The notes below the pieces were generated by a model. It did not search any database, had not been told where the DNA came from, and was given only the letters and a program-made list of their open reading frames with translations. Positions 6,553-12,311 of a stretch of 12,311 bases of DNA are shown here, piece after piece. How positions within the stretch are numbered: position 1 is the first letter of the stretch; each line of letters starts with the position of its first letter. A program made the translations under genes and the position numbers. Source of the DNA: Rhodospirillales bacterium (lineage in GTDB: Bacteria; Pseudomonadota; Alphaproteobacteria; Rhodospirillales; JAPHTL01); assembly GCA_026193355.1 (NCBI GenBank), contig JAPHTL010000028.1, positions 1 through 12,311 of the forward strand, read 5' to 3'.

Positions 6553-8218
6553 CCGTCGTTCCTTTCTTCGGCGTACTTTCAATTTCAACCGAACCTTCAT
6601 GGCTTTCGACCAGTGACTTCACGATGTAAAGCCCTAGCCCTGATCCTTCATGGGGGTGCGTCATCAGATCGCCGACCTGCCCGAAAGGTTCGAGCGCCTT
6701 GGGAATGTCTTCGGGGAGCATCCCGATTCCCGTATCGACAATCGATAGCCACAAGACCCCGTTTTCCTCGGTTCCGGCGTCAACGATGACGGCGCCGCCC
6801 GCCGGGGTGAATTTGATCGCATTGCCCAGCAGATTGATGATGACCTGTTTGATCCGCAATTGATCGGCCCAAAGTAGGGGCAGGGTTTCCGGCACTTCTG
6901 TCAGAAGTTTCACTTCCGCGTCATCGGCGCGCCGTTGCATCAGGCGCAGACAGGAAATGATGGTTCGCTCCAGATTGACATCCTCCTCCTTGAAGTCGAG
7001 CGTTCCGGTCTCGATTCTGGAAACGTCAAGAATGTCGGTAATGACGTTGAGGAGGTGTCCGCCGGAATCGCTGATGTCATTGGCGTATTCCTTGTAGCGA
7101 TCATTGCCCAGCGGGCCGAACATCTCGCCTTTCAGGATATCGGCGAAACCGATGATCGCGTTGAGCGGAGTGCGAAGCTCATGGCTCATGTTCGCGAGAA
7201 ACTGGGTCTTCAGATGGTTGGCGTATTCCGCCGAATCCTTTGCCCGTTTCAGATCGGCCTCTCCACGAAGGGTCTCCGAGATATCGCGCGCCACACCGAC
7301 GTTGTAGGTGCGGTCTTTAAAGGTGACGAGGCGAATGCCGACCTCGACCGGGAACAGCTGACCATCCTTGCGACGGTGAGTGCTTCTGAGGATCATTCCG
7401 CCATTTTTTTTCAGATTCTCAACATGTTTTTTCCAGCTCTCCGGCCCATCGATTTGGGGGTCGATATCCATGATCCGCATTCCGATAAGCTCTTCCCGGT
7501 TGTAACCCAGGGAACGACACGCCTGATCGTTGACTTCGACGAAAGTTCCGTCTTCGGCGTTGGAGATGAAAATGGCGTCCTTGGATTCAGCCATCACACC
7601 ATGAAACAGTTTCAGGCTCCTCGTGTTTTGCTTGTGCTGCGTGACGTCACGCCCGGACCACATGACCTGTTGCCTGTTCTCATCGGAGTGGATGATATCG
7701 CAATCCATGAGGATGTCGTGAACGGTTCCGTCCCGCCCTGTCAGCTGCGCCTCGAAGCCACGGACGCTGCCGTTTTCCCGCAATGTCTGCATAAGACGCG
7801 TTCTGGCTTCCAGATCAACCCAGAGCCCCAGCTCCATCGCCGTTTTCCCGATCACGTCTTCCCTGGTGATGCCGAGCGTATTCACCCATGTGTCGTTGAC
7901 ATCCAGATGTTCGCTGGTTTCCAGATCGGTGATCGCGCTCAGCGCGGGACTCATCCGAAAGGCGCTGACGAAAAGATCGTGCGCGCGCGCGCTATTTTTC
8001 GTGAGGCTTCGACGGGACAGGAAAACGGCAAATGACGCCAGCATGCCGGTCAGGACCGCGGGCAGGAAAACCTCCGGCCAGATGAAGGTGTGTTCCCGCA
8101 CGACTGTGTGGACGATGATCACCATAACCGCGGCGATTACGAACCCGAACAGGAAGCCGACGACCTCGGCAAAGACGGGACGTTCAATCCATGCCACTGG
8201 TTTAACGAGTGTCGCCAT
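6512..8218 (-). CDS. Membrane-bound PAS-PAS sensor histidine kinase
   Basis: This 568-residue hybrid-free sensor kinase has two closely spaced transmembrane helices (about 19-40 and 50-68) joined by only about ten external residues. It therefore lacks an outside ligand domain. Two PAS domains follow (roughly 75-190 and 205-315), then a short coiled coil. The HisKA domain has H346 in SHELRTPLNAI. The HATPase domain shows an N-box with N462 and N466, DTGIGM (495-500) and GSGLGL (525-530). There is no receiver or Hpt domain and no response regulator gene in the window, so it is an orphan here. Cysteines C173 and C234 lie one in each PAS domain. The ATG at 8218 is chosen over a TTG at 8257, which would sit at the predicted transcription start. 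What it senses is unknown; redox or respiratory state is a guess from architecture and neighbours. Confidence 0.9.
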   Translation of the reverse strand: MATLVKPVAWIERPVFAEVVGFLFGFVIAAVMVIIVHTVVREHTFIWPEVFLPAVLTGMLASFAVFLSRRSLTKNSARAHDLFVSAFRMSPALSAITDLETSEHLDVNDTWVNTLGITREDVIGKTAMELGLWVDLEARTRLMQTLRENGSVRGFEAQLTGRDGTVHDILMDCDIIHSDENRQQVMWSGRDVTQHKQNTRSLKLFHGVMAESKDAIFISNAEDGTFVEVNDQACRSLGYNREELIGMRIMDIDPQIDGPESWKKHVENLKKNGGMILRSTHRRKDGQLFPVEVGIRLVTFKDRTYNVGVARDISETLRGEADLKRAKDSAEYANHLKTQFLANMSHELRTPLNAIIGFADILKGEMFGPLGNDRYKEYANDISDSGGHLLNVITDILDVSRIETGTLDFKEEDVNLERTIISCLRLMQRRADDAEVKLLTEVPETLPLLWADQLRIKQVIINLLGNAIKFTPAGGAVIVDAGTEENGVLWLSIVDTGIGMLPEDIPKALEPFGQVGDLMTHPHEGSGLGLYIVKSLVESHEGSVEIESTPKKGTTVIVRFPKARVRRL

Positions 8219-8344
8219 TTTGGGAATACAGCCCAGTCCGCATTCGTGAGAGTTCAAGCATGAAATTTTACACGGCTTGGGTGGAGGTTGTCGATGCTTG
8301 GGGGCGACTAACGTACAGATTTCGCCCGAAAATCTTGTTCTGGG
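8219..8344 (-). other. 126-bp spacer between menC and the kinase gene
   Basis: No ORF is credible here. It contains a sigma70-like promoter for the kinase gene (8265-8294, listed separately). It also has a short inverted repeat AGATTT / AAATCT around 8318-8336 with a 7-nt spacer and no T-run on the minus strand. The repeat could mark the end of the menC transcript or be a binding site, but it is weak. Confidence 0.5.
8265..8294 (-). promoter_or_regulatory. Candidate sigma70-type promoter for the histidine kinase gene
   Basis: On the minus strand TCGACA (8294-8289) and TAAAAT (8270-8265) each match the -35 and -10 consensus at five of six positions, with an 18-bp spacer. Initiation would be near 8258, leaving a leader of about 40 nt before the ATG at 8218. 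This suggests the kinase can be expressed separately from the men operon upstream. Match by eye; no activity data. Confidence 0.45.
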
Positions 8345-9394
8345 TCACTTTGAAAGCGGTTGAAAGCCAAGTCCGGGCGATTGAATGATAAACGCCCGCC
8401 CATTTTTGATTTCCAGCCCCTGCCCGATATCGGATTTTAACCATTCTCCCGTAGCGAGACCATGAGCTAACCGCCTGTCCGGATCAATGGCTGCGGCGAG
8501 GTGCGTTGCAGCCAGAACCCCGGCTGCACTGTCGATTGTTGTGGTTGCCACGGTGGAAACATTCGCGCTCTTGGCCTGATCCGCAATATCCAGCGCCGCA
8601 CGTAATCCCCCGAGGGCCATGGGTTTGAGGACAATACGCCGAACGGCCCTGGCTTCAATCAAGGGTGCTGCACCAATCCGTACAAGGCTTTCGTCGGCGG
8701 CAAGGGGGAAGGGAACGGTCTTTTGAAGTCCGGCAAGAGAGCCGGGAGTCGGGTCGCGCAAGGGGTCTTCGACCGATTCAACGGGAAGGCCCTCGACCCC
8801 ATCGAAGAAAATGCGCGCCTGATCCGGCGTCCATGCGCCGTTTGCATCAAGCCGCAAGGTGACGCCTTCGGGCAACCGGGAGGCTGTGGCCCGAAGGGCG
8901 GGCAATTCCGAGGCGCGATCATGGATCCCAACCTTGATCTTCAGAACTCGAAAGCCGAGCAAGCCAGCCTTTTCCGCTTGCCCCGGCGTTTCCGTATCCG
9001 CTGTTCCGATGACGGCGTTGACGTTCACGCTTCGCGCTGCCGCAGGGTTGAGGGTTTTGGCAAGTGGGATGCCCTTTGCCTGCGCCGCAAGGTCGAGGAG
9101 TGCTGTTTCCACCCCGCACTTCAGCGCAGGGGGCAGGCCATCAATGGAATCCAGTGCGTTATCAACGGACAGCCCTTGCAGTTGGCCAAGGGCGGCTGCG
9201 CCAATTCCGGCTTCTTCCATGGTTTCCGTTCCAATTGATGGAAGCGGTGCGCAATCGCCATAACCCAGGCGTCCTTTTGCCGTCCCGGCGATGACCAGCC
9301 ATCCGACACGTTCGGTTATGACACCCTTCGCCGTCACCCATGCCTTGCGAAGGGGAAGGCTGTAGGGGCGCAGTGTTACGGATGTCAGGGTCAT
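8345..9394 (-). CDS. menC: MenC: o-succinylbenzoate synthase
   Basis: This 349-residue member of the enolase superfamily (muconate lactonizing enzyme subgroup) is expected to dehydrate SHCHC to o-succinylbenzoate. The catalytic lysine pair motif LKIKVG has K152 and K154. Metal ligands are D183 in LRLDANGAW, E209 in SVEDPLRD and D234 in LAADES. The second catalytic lysine K257 lies in IVLKPMALGG. All expected catalytic residues are present. The ATG at 9394 lies 7 bp after the menA stop, and the Shine-Dalgarno is weak, so coupling to menA is likely. Related enzymes of this subgroup include N-acylamino acid racemases and dipeptide epimerases. The four neighbouring men genes make MenC the clear choice. 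Confidence 0.9.
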   Translation of the reverse strand: MTLTSVTLRPYSLPLRKAWVTAKGVITERVGWLVIAGTAKGRLGYGDCAPLPSIGTETMEEAGIGAAALGQLQGLSVDNALDSIDGLPPALKCGVETALLDLAAQAKGIPLAKTLNPAAARSVNVNAVIGTADTETPGQAEKAGLLGFRVLKIKVGIHDRASELPALRATASRLPEGVTLRLDANGAWTPDQARIFFDGVEGLPVESVEDPLRDPTPGSLAGLQKTVPFPLAADESLVRIGAAPLIEARAVRRIVLKPMALGGLRAALDIADQAKSANVSTVATTTIDSAAGVLAATHLAAAIDPDRRLAHGLATGEWLKSDIGQGLEIKNGRAFIIQSPGLGFQPLSK

Positions 9395-9401
9395 GTCGCC
9401 G

Positions 9402-10301
9402 TCAACCGAGGACGAGGCCGAGCGCCAGCAGTACGCCGAAAGCGGCCTGATAAAGGGCCGTTAGGGCCAGAATGGCGTTGAATCCAGGGCCGGGTGCTTC
9501 GGACAGGAAGCGTTGGCACAGAAAAATCCCCCAGGGAATCGTCGACAACGGCAGGAGCGTCCATGGGCCAAGGTCGGCGAACAGGGGAGCGGTCGTGTGC
9601 GGGGCCAATATCAGGATAATGTAAAGAATTCGGGTGGCAGGGCGGCCAAAGGTAACGGCGAACGTCTTCTTGCCGACCTGCCTGTCGTTGTCCAGATCGC
9701 GGTAATTGTTGGCGCTAAGAACGGCTGCTGCTGGAAGGCCGATGGCGATACCAGCGACCAGCGCCGACCAGCTTGTGTCCAGCGTTTGCAGGTAATGGCT
9801 GCCGATGACCGCGCCGAGTCCGAAGAACAGGAAAACGAAAAGCTCACCCAGCGGTGTATACGCGATCGGCCGTGGCCCACCCGTATAGGCGAGCCCTGCA
9901 AGAATTGACAGGAGGCCGAGAACGGCGATCGCCCATCCGCCGACCCAGATCAGGTACAGGCCGATCAGTGTGGAAAGCGCGAAGCAGATATAGGACGCCA
10001 TCGCCACCTGTCTGGCTGACGCCCATCCCTGCGCGGTGATCCTGCGTGGCCCTGTACGTTCGGGGGTGTCTGCGCCCCGGTGAAAGTCGGCGGCATCATT
10101 GTGCAGGTTGGTCCCGGACTGGATCAACAGACCGCCGATCAGCGCCGCTGCGGCGATGGTTCCGTTCAGCTGGCCTGTTTCGGCATAGGCCACAGCCGAT
10201 CCAACGATAACCGGCGTAACGGCGATGCTCAGCGTTTTCGGTCGTACGCCCAGCCCCCAGACGGCAATGGCGGAGGGGCGCCCGGGCGCGGTGTCCGCCA
10301 T
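9402..10301 (-). CDS. menA: MenA: 1,4-dihydroxy-2-naphthoate polyprenyltransferase
   Basis: This 299-residue UbiA-family membrane prenyltransferase is expected to attach the polyprenyl tail to DHNA, giving demethylmenaquinone. Family features are the early VRPKTL motif (19-24), the first Asp-rich motif TNLHNDAADFHRG with D69 and D72, the conserved YTGGPRPIAYTPLGE loop, and the second Asp-rich motif NNYRDLDNDRQVGKKT with D202, D204 and D206. Several hydrophobic helices fill the rest. The ATG at 10301 comes one base after the menB TAA (TAAGATG), suggesting termination-reinitiation. An upstream in-frame ATG at 10352 has a better AGGA site, but it would overlap the conserved end of menB by 50 bp and add 17 atypical residues. 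It cannot be ruled out. Confidence 0.9.
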   Translation of the reverse strand: MADTAPGRPSAIAVWGLGVRPKTLSIAVTPVIVGSAVAYAETGQLNGTIAAAALIGGLLIQSGTNLHNDAADFHRGADTPERTGPRRITAQGWASARQVAMASYICFALSTLIGLYLIWVGGWAIAVLGLLSILAGLAYTGGPRPIAYTPLGELFVFLFFGLGAVIGSHYLQTLDTSWSALVAGIAIGLPAAAVLSANNYRDLDNDRQVGKKTFAVTFGRPATRILYIILILAPHTTAPLFADLGPWTLLPLSTIPWGIFLCQRFLSEAPGPGFNAILALTALYQAAFGVLLALGLVLG

Positions 10302-10302
10302 C

Positions 10303-11127
10303 TTATGGCCGTCGGGGAAAGCGCTTGAAATCGGGGGGGCGCTTTTCGACATAGGCGTTCCTGCCTTCCTGACCCTCTTCGGTCATGTAGAAAAGCCCGG
10401 TGGTATTTCCGGCCAGCTCCTGAAGCCCGGCGATACCGTCCGTATCCGCGTTGAATGCGGCCTTGAGGCAGCGCAGCGCAGTTGGTGAAAGCGACAGAAT
10501 TTCGCGGCACCATGTGACGGTTTCGTTTTCCAGTTCCGCCAGTGGAACGACGGTATTGACCAGGCCCATCGAAAGGGCCTGTTCGGCATCGTACTGGCGA
10601 CACAGGAACCAGATTTCCTTGGCCTTGCGCATGCCGACGATGCGCGCCATCAGGGCGATGCCCAATCCGCCGTCGAAGCTGCCGACACGGGGGCCTGTCT
10701 GCCCGAAGCGCGCATTGTCCGCCGCGATCGCCAGATCGCAGCACAGGTGCAGCACATGGCCACCGCCAATCGCGTAACCGGCGACCATGGCGATGACCGG
10801 CTTGGGGATGGTGCGAATCTGGCGCTGAAGTTCGAGGACGTGAAGGCCTTCCTCGCCCGCCGTGTCACGGTATCCGGTTTCGCCGCGCACCCGCTGGTCG
10901 CCGCCGGAACAAAACGCCAGATCCCCCGCGCCCGTCAGGATGATGACGCCAACCTCAGGGTCGAGGTGCGCCTTGCGGAACGCCGCGATCATGCCGCGCA
11001 CGGTTTCCGGGCGGAAGGCGTTGCGGACCTCTGGCCTGTCGATGGTGATCTTCGCGATACCTTCGGCGCGGTGGTAAAGAATGTCGGTGAAGTTCGGGTC
11101 TTCCACCGTTTCCCATTCGATGGTCAT
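10303..11127 (-). CDS. menB: MenB: 1,4-dihydroxy-2-naphthoyl-CoA synthase
   Basis: This 274-residue crotonase-fold enzyme is expected to cyclise OSB-CoA to DHNA-CoA. Diagnostic MenB motifs are CSGGDQRVRG (73-82), AIGGGHVLHLCCDLAIAADN, and FGQTGPRVGSFDGG (141-154) with catalytic D152. A C-terminal FYMTEEGQEGRNAY places Y247 where E. coli MenB has Y258, as I recall its sequence. The Gly in QTGP (G145) marks the bicarbonate-dependent type I class, in contrast to the Asp of Mycobacterium-type enzymes. A GGGAG sequence lies about 11 nt upstream of the ATG. The gene is 34 bp after menD and one base before menA, within a menDBAC operon. Confidence 0.95.
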   Translation of the reverse strand: MTIEWETVEDPNFTDILYHRAEGIAKITIDRPEVRNAFRPETVRGMIAAFRKAHLDPEVGVIILTGAGDLAFCSGGDQRVRGETGYRDTAGEEGLHVLELQRQIRTIPKPVIAMVAGYAIGGGHVLHLCCDLAIAADNARFGQTGPRVGSFDGGLGIALMARIVGMRKAKEIWFLCRQYDAEQALSMGLVNTVVPLAELENETVTWCREILSLSPTALRCLKAAFNADTDGIAGLQELAGNTTGLFYMTEEGQEGRNAYVEKRPPDFKRFPRRP

Positions 11128-11161
11128 GCTGTCGGATTCTCCCAGGTCGATCTTGTGTGGT

Positions 11162-12311
11162 TCAGGTCTCTTCCGCCGCTGCCGCCCAATAGGCGCGCCG
11201 TCGGGCTGTGCTGGCCGTTCTGTCTATCATAACCTCAATGACCTTGCCGGGCGATATTACGCCTTTTTCAGTAAAGGCGTCGTCCAGGGCAAGGCCCAGT
11301 TCTTCAAGGTTGTTCACTTGTGCGTGGCCCACGCCGTAGGCGGCGCAGATCGGGCCAATATCCGGGGCTGCCGGGGTAAGCCAGTATCTTTCAAATACCT
11401 TTTGCCCCAACCCGGCCTGGGGCAGGTGTTCAAAGATGCCGCCCCCGCCATTATTGAAGACAATGAACAGGGCGGGCGTGTCTTTCATGGATTGCAGCCC
11501 GCCAATGTCATGGGCAAAGGACAGGTCACCCAGAATCCCGACAACGGGTCCCGTGCTGTTCGCCGCGACGCCGAGCGCCGTCGAGACACCGCCATCAATG
11601 CCGCTGACCCCCCGGTTTCCAAGAACCTTCAGGGGTCTTTCCCCACGCCCCAGACAGGTGTCCAGATCGCGCACCGGCATGGAATTCCCGACGAACAGCG
11701 TCGCATCGGGGCTCAGACGCGCATCCAGGGCGGCGATCACCTGGTCCTCGAAGATGCCATCCGCATCGTCGTTGGGCATTCCCTTCGCCAGAGAGTCGCA
11801 CCGCTGTTCGGCGGTAATGAAGGATTTGATCCATTCGTCTGTTGCGGCCCTGCTCAGCCGGATCGCCAGTGCATTCGCCAGTTCATCTGGGTTGGCGTGG
11901 ACGATGTCGGTTGCGCATGCCGTCGGGTCAGAGCGGCGACCATGGCTTTCAACAACGACACGGGAATGGATCCCGTCTGCGGAAATCCAGTTCATCAGGG
12001 TTTTGGAAACGGGCGCGGCCCCGAAACGCAGAATCCATGCGGGCTTCATATCGGCGAAAGCGGGCGCCCTGAGGAAGGCGTCGTAACGGGTCAGCACCCG
12101 CTCCGATACCCAGCCGCCGCGCCGCAATCCCGAAAGTGGATCGGCCAGAACCGGCGCGCCAGCGGCTTCCGCCAACCGCATCACGGTATCGAAGAAACCT
12201 GGGGGATAGGTATCCCACCCGCAGACGATGACGCCGGGCTTGCCATTTATCGCGTCGAACAGGCTGTCGATGGTTCTGGGCGACGGCGTCGCCACAGGAT
12301 GATGCGCGCAC
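11162..12311 (-). CDS. menD: MenD: SEPHCHC synthase, C-terminal part (5' end outside window)
   Basis: This is the C-terminal 382 or so residues of a ThDP-dependent enzyme usually 550-600 residues long. The frame stays open to the window edge at 12311, so the N-terminal pyrimidine-binding domain is missing from view. MenD couples isochorismate with 2-oxoglutarate to SEPHCHC, the committed step of menaquinone synthesis. Visible motifs are GNSMPVRDLD, NRGVSGIDGGVSTALG and the ThDP/metal site GDLSFAHDIGGL followed by IVFNNGGGGIFEHLPQ (about 11530-11420), close to known MenD proteins and distinct from acetolactate synthases. The central transhydrogenase-like domain precedes these. It is the most upstream gene seen of the minus-strand men operon. 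A GTG at 12295 lies mid-protein and is not the start. Confidence 0.92.
   Translation of the reverse strand, partial: CAHHPVATPSPRTIDSLFDAINGKPGVIVCGWDTYPPGFFDTVMRLAEAAGAPVLADPLSGLRRGGWVSERVLTRYDAFLRAPAFADMKPAWILRFGAAPVSKTLMNWISADGIHSRVVVESHGRRSDPTACATDIVHANPDELANALAIRLSRAATDEWIKSFITAEQRCDSLAKGMPNDDADGIFEDQVIAALDARLSPDATLFVGNSMPVRDLDTCLGRGERPLKVLGNRGVSGIDGGVSTALGVAANSTGPVVGILGDLSFAHDIGGLQSMKDTPALFIVFNNGGGGIFEHLPQAGLGQKVFERYWLTPAAPDIGPICAAYGVGHAQVNNLEELGLALDDAFTEKGVISPGKVIEVMIDRTASTARRRAYWAAAAEET

Noticed and set aside
6935..8035. 366-codon plus-strand open frame opposite the histidine kinase
   Set aside because: Long because of GC-rich codon bias. The kinase on the other strand has complete H, N, G1 and G2 boxes, and the plus frame shows no domain.
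8255..8257. TTG start giving a kinase 13 residues longer
   Set aside because: It has no ribosome site and coincides with the predicted transcription start. The ATG at 8218 is more likely.
8318..8336. AGATTT / AAATCT inverted repeat as a menC terminator
   Set aside because: Six-base AT-rich arms and no following T-run on the minus strand; too weak to call a terminator.

Overview
This is a GC-rich, densely coding chromosomal segment with few gaps and several ATGA-type start/stop overlaps. I see no mobile elements, CRISPR arrays, tRNA or rRNA genes. The UbiE-like methyltransferase, with its N-terminal motifs FGF..V and RYDLMNDAMS.GIHRLWK, looks alphaproteobacterial to me. Codon choice and the napG/napH-type nos genes fit a Rhodospirillales-like facultative denitrifier. 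The taxon is an inference and no species is claimed.

Left half, plus strand (1-6552). This is the distal part of a nitrous oxide reductase (nos) cluster of the 'clade II' or Wolinella-like kind. It starts with the tail of an upstream gene (possibly nosD). Next come nosG (NapG-like Tat-exported ferredoxin, 171-953) and nosH (NapH-like membrane quinol dehydrogenase, 970-1941). After a 137-bp gap with a possible internal promoter and a stem-loop follow nosF (ABC ATPase, 2079-2960), nosL (copper lipoprotein, 2957-3481) and nosY (ABC permease, 3495-4322). The same strand then runs with short gaps or overlaps into two menaquinone genes: a UbiE/MenG methyltransferase with a TTG start (4346-5092) and menE (5089-6552).

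Right half, minus strand (6512-12311). A PAS-PAS sensor histidine kinase (6512-8218) has its 3' end overlapping that of menE by 41 bp. It probably has its own sigma70-like promoter. Upstream of it on the same strand lies a tight operon read menD (5'-truncated by the window edge), menB, menA, menC (12311 to 8345).

How the genes fit together. NosG and NosH are expected to take electrons from menaquinol and pass them towards periplasmic N2O reductase. NosF, NosY and NosL (with NosD) supply or assemble the enzyme's copper centres. MenD, MenC, MenE, MenB, MenA and MenG make most of the o-succinylbenzoate-route menaquinone pathway; menF, menH and a DHNA-CoA thioesterase are not in the window. Ubiquinone is the usual quinone of alphaproteobacteria. 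The physical fusion of menaquinone genes to the nos operon therefore suggests a transferable module: a low-potential quinone made for a menaquinol-dependent N2O respiratory chain, possibly with its own redox-sensing kinase. No gene-free stretch exceeds 300 bases. The two largest gaps (1942-2078 and 8219-8344) are described as features.
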